The notes below the pieces were generated by a model. It did no database searches, had not been told where the DNA came from, and saw only the letters and a list, made by a program, of their open reading frames with translations. The position numbers and the translations under genes are program-made. DNA of 64,000 bases from Flexithrix dorotheae DSM 6795 (lineage in GTDB: Bacteria > Bacteroidota > Bacteroidia > Cytophagales > Flammeovirgaceae): assembly GCF_000379765.1 (NCBI RefSeq), contig NZ_KB903443.1:248001-312000 (forward strand), given 5' to 3'. This document shows positions 27,993 through 37,710 of the stretch, one piece after another; positions within the stretch are counted from its first letter, which is position 1, and each line of letters starts with the position of its first letter.

Positions 27993-29423
27993 TTGAGTTC
28001 ATCTACTTTCACCACCGACCCGCTATTCATTCTATTAATTGGAATAATTACAGTTGTAGGCGGAATCATTGTCTTAAGACTACATGCTTTTTTGGCACTG
28101 TTACTTGCCGCATTCATTGTAGCCATTCTTACGCCTGCCACTGCCATTGAAACTTATGCCTTAAGCAAAGGTATTTCGGCTGATCTGGCCAATTGGCATG
28201 TAGGAAAGCGAATTGCCACTGAATTTGGAAATACTTGTGGGAAAATAGGTATTCTGATTGCCATGGCTTCTATCATTGGAAAATGTATGCTGGAAAGTGG
28301 AGCAGCGGAAAAAATAGTAAGGTCCACCCTCAAAATAACGGGAGAAAAACAGGCTCCGGTAACTTTTCTGGGTAGTAGTTTCTTTTTAGGGATTCCTGTT
28401 TTTTTTGATACTGTATTTTACCTGATGATTCCCCTTGCCAAAGCGATGGCAATGAGATTAGGGAAAAATTATTTACTGTTAGTTTTGGCTATCACCGCTG
28501 GAGCAGCGATGGCCAATTCTCTTGTCCCTCCCACTCCCGGTCCATTATTTTTAATTAGTGAAATGAATATTCCCATTGGGATGATGATGATGGGAGGATT
28601 CATTGTGGGATTATTTACCATTGCGGCAGGTTATACTTTTGCTTTGTGGGCCAATAAAAAATGGCCAGTTCCTTTGAGAGATTCCATTGATGCACCTTTA
28701 AAAAATATTGAATCCCTGGCTGCCAAAACTGATGAAAACCTTCCTCCTTTGTGGTTTTCTCTTATGCCTATTTTAATTCCACTGATATTAATAACCACCA
28801 AAGCAGCATTTGACACCTTTTTATCTCCTGATAGTAATTCAATAATTTTTGGTTTTATCCAGTTTTTTGGAGAAAAGAATACCGCACTGATTTCTGGTGC
28901 GCTTTCCGCACTGATCATGTTGGCCATACAGAAAAGTGGAGATAAATCTGCCCTGGTAGAATCGGTTCAGACAGCCCTGATGAGCGGAGGAATCATCATT
29001 TTAATCACCTCAGCCGGTGGAGCTTTTGGGGGAATGTTACAGCAAACAGGCATCAGTGCCAGAATTGGAGAGCTAACCAGTGGTTACCAAATGGCCTTAA
29101 TTCCATTAGCTTTTCTGATTGCAGCTGTTGTAAGAACAGCCCAGGGTTCCGCCACAGTGGCCATGATTACCGCATCGGGTATTTTAGCAGGGATGTCCGG
29201 AACAATGGGTTTATCTTACCACCAGCTATACCTTGGTTTGGCCATTGCCTGCGGTTCAAAATTAATCCCCTGGATGAATGATAGTGGATTCTGGATTGTT
29301 TGTAAAATGAGCAATCTTACCGAACAGGAAGCTTTAAAAACATTCTCGCCTATGCTCACTATCATGGGTATTGCCGGTTTAATCATCATTTTGATTGCCG
29401 CACAAATATTTCCTCTAATTTAA
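27993..29423 (+). CDS. GntP-family sugar-acid:H+ symporter
   Basis: About 476 residues with some twelve hydrophobic segments. Gnt-family features: GIITVVGGIIVLRLHAFLALLLAA at the start, FGNTCGKIGILIAMASIIGKCMLESGAAEKIV, GIPVFFDTVFYLMIPLAKAMA, SLVPPTPGPL and AAVVRTAQGSATVAMITA. These transporters move gluconate, glycerate or related acids across the inner membrane. The neighbours suggest an aldarate or a breakdown product. The start is uncertain: the frame is open from a TTG at 27930, but the 21 extra residues are not membrane-like, so I prefer the TTG at 27993 just before TM1. Confidence 0.88.
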   Translation: MSSSTFTTDPLFILLIGIITVVGGIIVLRLHAFLALLLAAFIVAILTPATAIETYALSKGISADLANWHVGKRIATEFGNTCGKIGILIAMASIIGKCMLESGAAEKIVRSTLKITGEKQAPVTFLGSSFFLGIPVFFDTVFYLMIPLAKAMAMRLGKNYLLLVLAITAGAAMANSLVPPTPGPLFLISEMNIPIGMMMMGGFIVGLFTIAAGYTFALWANKKWPVPLRDSIDAPLKNIESLAAKTDENLPPLWFSLMPILIPLILITTKAAFDTFLSPDSNSIIFGFIQFFGEKNTALISGALSALIMLAIQKSGDKSALVESVQTALMSGGIIILITSAGGAFGGMLQQTGISARIGELTSGYQMALIPLAFLIAAVVRTAQGSATVAMITASGILAGMSGTMGLSYHQLYLGLAIACGSKLIPWMNDSGFWIVCKMSNLTEQEALKTFSPMLTIMGIAGLIIILIAAQIFPLI

Positions 29424-29456
29424 ATTGAATACTAATTGTAAGACTTTAAAAACAAA

Positions 29457-30629
29457 TTGAAAATGAAAAAAAACAACAATATTAACCGATCTAAAAGAAG
29501 AAATTTCTTTAAAAAATTAACAGTAGGCTCTCTGGGAGCCATAGCTTATGGTTGCAAAACTCCTGCCCCCGAGGAAAAAGTAGAAATGGCTTCCATGACA
29601 CCAAAAAAAGAAGTGAAAATGAAAGTGGGTTGCCAGCATGGGGGAACAGGAAAAGAAAACCTGGAATACCTTGCCCGGCATGGTGTTTTTAATATTGATG
29701 GCGGTTCTCCAAAATTTATAGAAGGAGTAGGCTGGGATTTAGAGGATTCTCTTGCCAAAAAAGAGGCCTGTGAAAAATACGGAATCAGCCTGGATGCCTA
29801 TCATCTGCCTTTATCTTCGGCAGGAATTGACAGGGTTTCCACCCCTAATATCTTCTTAGGGAAAAGCCCGGAAAGGGACAGGGAAATTGAACTGATTCAG
29901 CAAATGATTGAAGTTGCAGCAAAAACGGATGTCAAATTATTGCTGTACAACACTATTATTCATCCGGTTTTAAGAACAGGAAGAACCATAGATCCCAAAA
30001 GGGGGAATGCTTCTTATAGCACCTGGAATTACGAAGAGGCCCTGAAAACTAAGGACCAGAAAACTATAGCTGGTGATGTTTCTCTGGATATGATGTACGA
30101 AAGAATTACTTATTTTTTAGACCGGGTTCTTCCTGTAGCTGAGGAATTTGGGGTAAGGTTGGGAAATCATATCGCTGACCCTCCTACTCCACTTGGCTAC
30201 AGAGGAATTGACCGATGGAACAGCCCTGATGTATTTGCCGGAATTAAAAGGTTTGCCCAATTGTATGACAGTCCTTCTCATGGATTTAATTTATGTCTGG
30301 GTTCTGTAGCAGAGGGATTGAAAGACCCCAAAACCGAAATTCTGCCTATCATCAAATGGGTTGGGGAAAGGAACCAAATTTTTAATATTCATATGAGAAA
30401 TATTAAAGGTGGCTGGAATAATTTCATGGAAGTTTATCCTGACAATGGAGATATGGATTTTGTGCAGGTGGTAAGGGCGCTTAGAGATGTTGGTTATTCG
30501 GGAATGGTCATGCCAGATCATACACCAAAGCACGAAGATCCGGCTGCTGGTTTACAGGGACATGCTTTTTCTTTTGGCTATAATATCGCCTTGATTCAGG
30601 CGGTGGCTTCAGAAGGGCAGACTGCTTAA
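29457..30629 (+). CDS. UxuA (mannonate dehydratase)-like TIM-barrel protein with export signal
   Basis: 390 residues. The C-terminal about 335 residues match the UxuA/xylose-isomerase-like barrel: KVGCQHGGTGKENLEYLARHGVFNIDGG, LGNHIADPPTP, GFNLCLGSVAEG, IFNIHMRNIKGGWNNFMEVYPDNGDMDF, GMVMPDHTPKHEDP. The last segments hold the expected metal and substrate residues. Residues 1-45 carry a Tat-like twin-arginine (RSKRRNFFKKLTVGS) with a possible lipobox cysteine (AYGC), whereas classical UxuA is cytoplasmic. It probably acts on a sugar acid in the periplasm. The true reaction is open. Confidence 0.8.
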   Translation: MKMKKNNNINRSKRRNFFKKLTVGSLGAIAYGCKTPAPEEKVEMASMTPKKEVKMKVGCQHGGTGKENLEYLARHGVFNIDGGSPKFIEGVGWDLEDSLAKKEACEKYGISLDAYHLPLSSAGIDRVSTPNIFLGKSPERDREIELIQQMIEVAAKTDVKLLLYNTIIHPVLRTGRTIDPKRGNASYSTWNYEEALKTKDQKTIAGDVSLDMMYERITYFLDRVLPVAEEFGVRLGNHIADPPTPLGYRGIDRWNSPDVFAGIKRFAQLYDSPSHGFNLCLGSVAEGLKDPKTEILPIIKWVGERNQIFNIHMRNIKGGWNNFMEVYPDNGDMDFVQVVRALRDVGYSGMVMPDHTPKHEDPAAGLQGHAFSFGYNIALIQAVASEGQTA

Positions 30630-30690
30630 AACCAGTTAATCAATGAAAAACTAATCAAATCATTTTTAACTAAAAAATATAACACTACTC

Positions 30691-31566
30691 ATGGAAAAAA
30701 TTGGATTCATAGGTTTGGGAATAATGGGAAAACCCATGGCTTTGAATTTGGTAAAAGCCGGATATAAGGTACAAATTCTGGAATCAAGTGGAGCGGCCAA
30801 ATCACTCTTAGATGCCGGTGCTGAGGCTTTCCCCAACAATAAGGAACTGGCAGCAGCCAGTGATATTATCATTACTATTGTACTAGATTCTCCTGAAGTA
30901 GAGGCAGTGGTTTTTGGTGAAAATGGTGTTTTGGAGGGCATTAAGTCCGGCTCATTATTCATCGATATGTCCACCATTGCCCCATCTACCGCAAAGAATA
31001 TTTATGGTAAATTAAAGGGAAAAGGTGTTGAGGCACTCGATGCTCCGGTTTCAGGTGGGCAAGTGGGGGCTGAAGGAGGAACTTTATCCATAATGGTCGG
31101 GGGTAACCAAAAAGCTTTTGATCGAGCCTTGCCATTATTTGAAATCATGGGAAAAAGTGCAGTATTAATTGGAGATGCCGGGGCCGGTCAAACTACCAAA
31201 GCTTGTAATCAAATGATTGTGGGCATGACCATTCAGGCCGTTGCAGAAGCTTTCGCCCTGGCCAAAAAAGCGGATGTAAACCTAGAAAAAATGAGAGAAG
31301 CATTGTTGGGAGGATTCGCCCAAAGTCGTATTCTGGATTTACACGGACAAAGAATTATTGATGATAACTTCAAACCAGGTTTCAAAACCAAACTGCACCG
31401 TAAAGATATGAACATTGCCCTTCAGGCAGGAAAGGAATTTTCTGTTCCACTTCAGGGTACTGCTCAGGTGGCAGCCAATATGGATGCTTTACTGGGAATG
31501 GGCAAGGGAGAACTGGACCACAGTGCATTATATGTATTATTGGCCAAACTTTCAGGGATAGATTAA
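30691..31566 (+). CDS. garR: Tartronate semialdehyde reductase (2-hydroxy-3-oxopropionate reductase)
   Basis: 291 residues, the standard length of beta-hydroxyacid dehydrogenases. NAD(P) site: IGFIGLGIMGKPMALNLVKAGY (residues 4-25). Substrate motif: DAPVSGGQVGAEGGTLSIMVGG. Catalytic lysine in GAGQTTKACNQMIVGM. C-terminal motif: KLHRKDMNIALQAGKE. GarR/GlxR reduces tartronate semialdehyde to D-glycerate. The position between aldolase and glucarate dehydratase genes supports that over 3-hydroxyisobutyrate dehydrogenase. Confidence 0.9.
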   Translation: MEKIGFIGLGIMGKPMALNLVKAGYKVQILESSGAAKSLLDAGAEAFPNNKELAAASDIIITIVLDSPEVEAVVFGENGVLEGIKSGSLFIDMSTIAPSTAKNIYGKLKGKGVEALDAPVSGGQVGAEGGTLSIMVGGNQKAFDRALPLFEIMGKSAVLIGDAGAGQTTKACNQMIVGMTIQAVAEAFALAKKADVNLEKMREALLGGFAQSRILDLHGQRIIDDNFKPGFKTKLHRKDMNIALQAGKEFSVPLQGTAQVAANMDALLGMGKGELDHSALYVLLAKLSGID

Positions 31567-31620
31567 ATTTAATCCAAATTTACCAATAACCTTTATTTCA
31601 ATTAAATAAACTACCAGAAA

Positions 31621-32913
31621 TTGAAGATATCAGACCTTATCATTACACAGATTGCCATTACAGATCCGCCCTTATTGAATGCGGCAGGACTTCATGCGCC
31701 TTATGCCCTGAGGATAATTGTAGAAGTGGTTACTGAGGAGGGAATAATCGGACTAAGTGAAATCCCGGGCAGTGAAAAAATCTTTCAGTCCCTGGAAAAA
31801 GCCAAGCCGTTTTTAATTGGGCAGGATGTTTTTCATCATCATGCCATCAAGCAGCTATTACAGGAAAATTTTGGGGATAATGATACAGACCAAAGAGGCG
31901 TAGCTCCCTGGGACCAACGGCTACTTGTACATCTTTTTAGTGCTATTGAAGTGGCTTGTCTGGATATAATAGGGAAAAAACTAAACCGGCCTGTGTTCGA
32001 TCTTTTGGGAGGAAAATCAAGAGATAAAGTTCCTTTTGCGGCTTATTTATTTTACAAATACAAGGGAGCTGGTGGGAAACTGGAGTTTGAAACAGACCCA
32101 AAGGCTTCAGGGTGGGCAAAAGCCAGGCAGGAAGAAGCTCTTACCCCTGAGCAGATTGTGGCTCAGGCCAAAGCTATGTGTGAAGCATTTGGTTTTCAGT
32201 CCATCAAATTAAAAGGAGGTGCCCTTCCACCTGATGTGGAATGTGACAGTATGTTCGCCTTAAGAGATGCCTTTGGACCGGATGTTCCTTTGAGACTCGA
32301 TCCAAATGCAATCTGGTCACTGGAAACAGGCATAAAATATGGGAAGAAAATGGAAGGAATTCTGGAATACTATGAAGATCCGGTGAGAGGGCAGGAAAAT
32401 ATGGCTGCTTTAAGCAAGGAGGTTAATATTCCCCTGGCTACAAATATGTGCACCACTTCATTTGATGATATTCCTAAAAGTATTGCATTAGGTTCTGAAC
32501 AGATTATCCTCTCAGATCACCATTTCTGGGGAGGGCTGAGGGCTTCTATGGAATTGAATAAAATCTGTCAGGTTTTTGGCAGAGGATTTTCCATGCATTC
32601 CAACAGCCATTTGGGAATTTCCATGGCAGCAATGGCTCATTTGGGGGCTGCTGTTCCCTATTTGGATAATGCACTGGACACACATTACCCCTGGCAGTCA
32701 GAAGAGGATGAAGTGATAAAAGGAGGAAAAATTCCCATTGTGGATGGATACGTTACACCTCCGGCAGGGCCTGGGCTCGGGGTGGAGCTGGACAGGGAGA
32801 AATTAAAAAAGCTCCACCAAAACTATTTGGATTGTGGACTGAAAGAAAGGAATGATGAAATAGAAATGCAAAAGGTAGTTCCCGACTGGAAGTTTCAACT
32901 ACAACGATGGTAG
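31621..32913 (+). CDS. gudD: Glucarate dehydratase (enolase superfamily)
   Basis: 430 residues; the start is a TTG at 31621 giving MKISDLIITQ. Enolase-superfamily glucarate-dehydratase motifs are all seen: the KxK base in SIKLKGGALP, metal ligands in RLDPNAIWSL, YYEDPVRG and ATNMCTTSFDD, the second base region SDHHFWGG, and SMHSNSHLGISMAAM. GudD removes water from D-glucarate (and often L-idarate) to give 5-keto-4-deoxy-D-glucarate, feeding the aldolase and reductase encoded upstream. It is the last gene of the operon and ends at a terminator facing the convergent regulator. Confidence 0.92.
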   Translation: MKISDLIITQIAITDPPLLNAAGLHAPYALRIIVEVVTEEGIIGLSEIPGSEKIFQSLEKAKPFLIGQDVFHHHAIKQLLQENFGDNDTDQRGVAPWDQRLLVHLFSAIEVACLDIIGKKLNRPVFDLLGGKSRDKVPFAAYLFYKYKGAGGKLEFETDPKASGWAKARQEEALTPEQIVAQAKAMCEAFGFQSIKLKGGALPPDVECDSMFALRDAFGPDVPLRLDPNAIWSLETGIKYGKKMEGILEYYEDPVRGQENMAALSKEVNIPLATNMCTTSFDDIPKSIALGSEQIILSDHHFWGGLRASMELNKICQVFGRGFSMHSNSHLGISMAAMAHLGAAVPYLDNALDTHYPWQSEEDEVIKGGKIPIVDGYVTPPAGPGLGVELDREKLKKLHQNYLDCGLKERNDEIEMQKVVPDWKFQLQRW

Positions 32914-32932
32914 TTTTTTTGAAACAAAGTAG

Positions 32933-32984
32933 AAATAGACGGAGACATGATGGAAAAAGCTTGTGATCCGTCTATTTTCTTTTA
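32933..32984 (+). terminator. Intrinsic terminator after gudD
   Basis: aaatagacgga (32933-32943) pairs perfectly with tccgtctattt (32967-32977) over a 23-nt loop, followed by a T-rich tail. It separates gudD from the convergent regulator gene. Confidence 0.75.
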
Positions 32985-33037
32985 ACAATTTTCCGTGTAT
33001 TTCTACCTGTTTTTAAGCAATCCTGATTATTGGTATT

Positions 33038-36000
33038 TTAACTTTTCCCTACCATAAATTCTGAAGGAGAGACGCCAAATTCTTTTTTAAAGCACTCTGC
33101 AAAATAAGACGGACTGTTGAAACCCGCTTCAAAAGCGATCTCGGAAATATTTCCGTAATTTTGCTCAATAAGTTGCTTGGCAAACTGCAACCTGTAGGAC
33201 CGTATAAATTCAATAACCGACTTGTGGGTTATCGCCTTTATTTTTCTGTGGATTTGCGACCTGCTCATCCCAAATTCCTTAATGAAGGCCTCAGCATTAA
33301 AATTTGGATCAGATTTATGGGATTCTACTATTTCTATGGCTTTTTGTAAAAACTTCTCTTCCACAGAATTTACAGAAACCTTTTCGGTATAAATTACCTG
33401 TTCCTGTTCCACCTTTTCCTCAACACGTTTTTTCAATTCCAGCAGATTTTTAATTTTCAATTCCAATTCTACCAGATCGAATGGTTTGGTGATAAAATCA
33501 TCTGCCCCGTTTTTAAGGCTTTCCATCTTGCTCCTTTCACCTGTTTTGGCAGTGAGCAGAATGACCGGAATATGATCAGTTTTATCATCGCCTTTTATCT
33601 GATGGCAAAGTTCCTGGCCATCTATTTCCGGCATCATCAAATCTGTAATAATCAGGTCCGGATGTTTTTTTCTGGCTAATACCAAACCAGCCATGCCATT
33701 TCTGGCTTCCAATATCTGATACTTTTCTTTCAGAGCATTCTTTAAAAAAGTCCTCATATCGGCATTGTCATCCACAATCAAAAGCTTGGGTAAGGCCGAA
33801 GACTTTTTATTTTTCACTACATCGTCATCAAAACCAATCTCTGTATCTTCAAGAATATTGGCAAAATTACTTACACAATAATTCTGGTGTTTAAACTGGA
33901 CTAATTCAGCGGAGCTATAGTGCTCTTTTCCCACCGGCAATAAAATTGAAAATGTAGTACCCTCCCCTTCTTTACTTTTTACCCTTATCTTTCCTTTATG
34001 TAATTCTACCAATTCTTTCGTAAGGGCAAGACCTATTCCCGAACCTTCATTTTTCCGGTATTCACCTTGTTTTTCAGCCTGATAAAATCTATCGAAAATA
34101 TGTGGGATAGCTTTCTCCGGAATACCAATCCCGGAGTCCTGAATGATAAATTCAACAAACAAATTATCATTTTTCTGCCAATTTTCCCTTAGCACATAAT
34201 TATTCCAGTCAATATTTTTTGTATTAACTTCAAAGCGAATACTTCCTTCCCTGCCCGTAAACTTCAGGGCATTGCTCAAAAGATTGGTCAGCACTTTTTC
34301 CACTTTGTCCCCGTCAAAATAAGCCTGAAAAGAAAGGGTATCTGCATGAAAGCTGAAGTTTAAATTTTTCAGTTTGGCGGTGTTTTCAAAAGTATCCACC
34401 AAAGGTCTGATAAAGGAAATTAAATTACCCTTCCCAATACTCAATTGCATATTTCCCGATTCCAGCTTGGAAATGTCGAGCAACTGGTTGATCAGATTAA
34501 GCAGTTTTTGTGCATTTCGGGTCATTATATTGTATTGCAAATTCACATCTCCCTTAAATGTACCTGATTTCAGACTTCTAAGTGGCCCAAGAATTAAAGA
34601 TAAAGGCGTCCGGAATTCGTGTGAAACCTGCGTGAAAAATTTTGATTTCAACTCACTAAGTTCCTGCAATTTGTGGGTTTCAATATCTTTGAGCCTGAAT
34701 TGATTTTTAAGCCTTTCCTTATAGATAATTTGCCTTCTGGCAATCACCAGAATGGTTACCGAAAGTAAAAAATATCCCAAATAAGCCCACCAGGTTTTCC
34801 ACGGAGGCGGAAGTATGGTAATTTTAATCGAAGTACCTGCTTCATTCCAGATATTATCATTATTGCAGGCTTTCACCCGGAATACATATTCACCAGGAGC
34901 CAGGTTGGTATAGGAAACAAACCTTCTTGTGCCTGACTCAATCCAGTTTTCATCCAGGTTCTCCATTTTATATTCATACCTGCTTTTTTGAGTGGGTGTA
35001 AAGTTCAGTGCGGCAAATTCAAAACTAAATACATTCTGGCAATGTAATAAAGTAATTTCATTAGTTTCCGAAATATGCTTTTTCAATGGAGAATTTTCTC
35101 CACCAATTTCCACAGGTTTGTTGAACAGTTGGAAATCAGTTACCACGACTTTGGGAATTTTAGGGTTCACTTTTATTTCCTCAGGTTTAAAAACCGTAAA
35201 TCCGTTTATTCCCCCAAAATACATTTTCCCGGATTTTCCTTTAAAATAAGAACCCTGAATAAACTGGTTACTTTGCAGGCCATCACCGGAATCGAAGTTT
35301 CTAAACTGCCTGGTAAGTGGATTGAAACATGATAAACCTTTATTGGTACTCAACCACAATTTTCCCGAATAATCTTCCAAAATACCATAAACCACATTAT
35401 TAGGCAATCCATCTTCAATAGAGAAGGAGTTGAGTATTTTGGTCTTGCGGTTGTATTTTTTTAATCCACTACTTGTACCCAGCCATAAATTGTTACTGGC
35501 ATCTTCATAAATTACCCATACATCGTTTACGATTGAAGAAATTTCTGATGAATCACTAACCATATCAACATCAAGCACCAGACCATTTGCTTTATCGAAA
35601 GTTTTCAGGCCATCTCCTAGAGTCCCTACCCACAAGTTATTTTGCCTGTCTTCATAAATGGAAATAATATGATTTCCATTGCCGGGTAAAGAATCCTGGC
35701 AGCCCTCAAAAGAAATAAAAGCATCATTTTTTCTATCGTAAAGGCTCAACCCTCTTCCAAACGTCCCTATCCATAAGTTTTTTTCTGAATCTTCGAAAAT
35801 ACTCCAAATGTGTTCGCTGGAAATATTCCCTTTTTGTTCTCCAGACCCGGGCAGGTACCTGATAAACTTTTCGCTCCCCTTTTCTTTTTTATTTAAACCG
35901 CCATCCCAGGTGGCCGCCCAAAGATTTCCTTCAAAATCTTCAAGTAAATCCAACACCTTATTGCTACTTAAACTTTTTGTATCAAAAGGATCATGTTTAA

Positions 36001-37213
36001 AGTGTTCAAAACTGTTTTCCTTTTTCTGAAATAAATTTATTCCTCCCCCGTCTGTAGCAATCCAAATATCCCCATTTTCTCTTTCGTAAAAGCCATTTAC
36101 CGCACCGTTATTCAAGCTGTTTTTGTTGGGGAAACCGGGGCGATAATGTTTAAAATATTGTCGGGAGGGATTGGCATAACACAAACCACCCCAGGCCAGA
36201 GCTCCCACCCAAATATTACCATCTCTGTCTTCAAACAGACATTTTAGGGCATTACTCTGAAGGCTGTAAGGGTTATTCACTTCATGCCCAAACCGTGTGA
36301 AAGCATGATGTTTTTTATCAAATAAATTGAGCCCTCCTCCATCGGTAGCCACCCATACTTTTTGATTACTATCCTCAATGATCGCCCTGATTGAATTATG
36401 GGAAAGGCTGTTTTGCTCCTCTGGCTGGTATCTTAAACTCAAAACACTTTTTTCATACAAATTATAAATAATGATCCCATTTTTTTCGGTACCCAGCCAA
36501 ATATTCCCCTGGGAATCCTCCGTAATAGTATTTACCAGAGTTTTAGCTAAACCATTGTTTATATTTAATGTATTTTGTAAAGTACCATTTTTTGAATTTA
36601 GAATAAATACTCCCTTGTCGGTACCTATCCAGAGCTGCTCATGGCTATCCCGAAGGAGCGAATAAATATTTCGTGCTGTATCCAGGTCGGCATTTTGTCC
36701 AGCAAGTTGACTAAAATTTATTCGTTGAAAGGTTTGAGAAACCGAATCAAATTTATTTAGGCCTTCCTCAGTTCCCACCCAAATATGACCTTCCCCGTCC
36801 TCTTCTATGCTGGTTATATAATTTCCATTTAGGCTGTAAGGGTTACCTTCATCTACATTATATCTGCTGAAATTATTCTGGTACCGATTAAATAAATTCA
36901 ATCCATCACGGGTACCCACCCATAGATTTCCTTTACTGTCTTCAAATAAAGTCGTTACCACAATATCAGAAAGGCTTGTGGAATCAGCCGGATCAGATTT
37001 AAAAACCGAAAATTTATGACCATCATATTTGTTTAGTCCCTCCCAGGTTCCAAACCACATAAAGCCTTTATTGTCTTGTAAGATACAGTTTATGTTATTC
37101 TGAGAAAGTCCATTTTCAATAGAAAGACGATTGAATTTAAGGTAAGGCTTTGGGTTTGGGGTCCACCAAAAGCTGGATAAGGTTAGTACCAGAAAAATAG
37201 AATATACTTTCAT
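33038..37213 (-). CDS. Hybrid two-component regulator (HTCS: propeller sensor, kinase, receiver, AraC)
   Basis: 1391 residues. Order: signal peptide; periplasmic two-component-regulator propellers (about 25-690, many repeats of the type EDS.GNLWVGT..GLN.F); Y_Y_Y domain (about 720-800); a membrane helix (about 805-826); HisKA with the phospho-histidine in QVSHEFRTPLS (about 858); HATPase (about 965-1085, DSGIGIPEKAI, GSGIGLALTKEL); receiver (about 1140-1255, LLIVDDNADM, LIITDLMMPEIDG); AraC HTH (about 1290-1391, IAFEAGFNSPSYFAECFKKEFGVSPSEF). Such proteins sense a glycan fragment in the periplasm and switch on the neighbouring locus. It is convergent with the aldarate operon, so that operon is the likely target. 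Confidence 0.93.
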   Translation of the reverse strand: MKVYSIFLVLTLSSFWWTPNPKPYLKFNRLSIENGLSQNNINCILQDNKGFMWFGTWEGLNKYDGHKFSVFKSDPADSTSLSDIVVTTLFEDSKGNLWVGTRDGLNLFNRYQNNFSRYNVDEGNPYSLNGNYITSIEEDGEGHIWVGTEEGLNKFDSVSQTFQRINFSQLAGQNADLDTARNIYSLLRDSHEQLWIGTDKGVFILNSKNGTLQNTLNINNGLAKTLVNTITEDSQGNIWLGTEKNGIIIYNLYEKSVLSLRYQPEEQNSLSHNSIRAIIEDSNQKVWVATDGGGLNLFDKKHHAFTRFGHEVNNPYSLQSNALKCLFEDRDGNIWVGALAWGGLCYANPSRQYFKHYRPGFPNKNSLNNGAVNGFYERENGDIWIATDGGGINLFQKKENSFEHFKHDPFDTKSLSSNKVLDLLEDFEGNLWAATWDGGLNKKEKGSEKFIRYLPGSGEQKGNISSEHIWSIFEDSEKNLWIGTFGRGLSLYDRKNDAFISFEGCQDSLPGNGNHIISIYEDRQNNLWVGTLGDGLKTFDKANGLVLDVDMVSDSSEISSIVNDVWVIYEDASNNLWLGTSSGLKKYNRKTKILNSFSIEDGLPNNVVYGILEDYSGKLWLSTNKGLSCFNPLTRQFRNFDSGDGLQSNQFIQGSYFKGKSGKMYFGGINGFTVFKPEEIKVNPKIPKVVVTDFQLFNKPVEIGGENSPLKKHISETNEITLLHCQNVFSFEFAALNFTPTQKSRYEYKMENLDENWIESGTRRFVSYTNLAPGEYVFRVKACNNDNIWNEAGTSIKITILPPPWKTWWAYLGYFLLSVTILVIARRQIIYKERLKNQFRLKDIETHKLQELSELKSKFFTQVSHEFRTPLSLILGPLRSLKSGTFKGDVNLQYNIMTRNAQKLLNLINQLLDISKLESGNMQLSIGKGNLISFIRPLVDTFENTAKLKNLNFSFHADTLSFQAYFDGDKVEKVLTNLLSNALKFTGREGSIRFEVNTKNIDWNNYVLRENWQKNDNLFVEFIIQDSGIGIPEKAIPHIFDRFYQAEKQGEYRKNEGSGIGLALTKELVELHKGKIRVKSKEGEGTTFSILLPVGKEHYSSAELVQFKHQNYCVSNFANILEDTEIGFDDDVVKNKKSSALPKLLIVDDNADMRTFLKNALKEKYQILEARNGMAGLVLARKKHPDLIITDLMMPEIDGQELCHQIKGDDKTDHIPVILLTAKTGERSKMESLKNGADDFITKPFDLVELELKIKNLLELKKRVEEKVEQEQVIYTEKVSVNSVEEKFLQKAIEIVESHKSDPNFNAEAFIKEFGMSRSQIHRKIKAITHKSVIEFIRSYRLQFAKQLIEQNYGNISEIAFEAGFNSPSYFAECFKKEFGVSPSEFMVGKS

Positions 37214-37710
37214 TTAAAAAAAATTATTTTTGGCTAGTGCAACAAGCATGAAACCGGTGAGGTGTTACAGCAAATTAACAAACTGATTATTCTCACCAAA
37301 CTTATTTCATTTAATTTAATGTTTGTGGCACTAGTTCTGTTTTGGTAAATACTGTGGTTACCACCCTCCCTCCATACCTTGTCACATTCTGGTATAAAAA
37401 ACCGGGCAAAATTAATCCTTTCTTCAGCAAGAAGGAACATAGGCTATTTTTACCCCAAAAAGGGCTATACTTTGTTAATCTATTTGATCCTTGGCAGTTT
37501 TCAGGATGATTTAAATCACCCATTAATAGGTATACATTGTTAAAGTTAGTATTTTGCCTCATCAAAAAATAGGAAAAAACGGACAAGGCCTGTTTGGGAA
37601 AGATGTATTTTGTAAAGTTTCTCATCTGCTGGTTATTATAATTTACCTGTACTATTACATGAATTCATCAAATTTAATTAAAGAATCTGAAGGAATTTTA
37701 TATAAAAGAA
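37214..37710. other. Intergenic region upstream of the hybrid regulator
   Basis: About 500 bp, presumably holding the regulator's promoter. A minus-strand reading frame of 104 codons (37311-37625) crosses it, but its composition is not protein-like and it resembles no family I know. No clear repeats, terminator or promoter were recognised. Confidence 0.4.

Noticed and set aside
37311-37625. Minus-strand frame of 104 codons in the 500-bp gap upstream of the hybrid regulator
   Set aside because: Composition is not protein-like, there is no recognisable domain, and AT-rich gaps produce such frames by chance.
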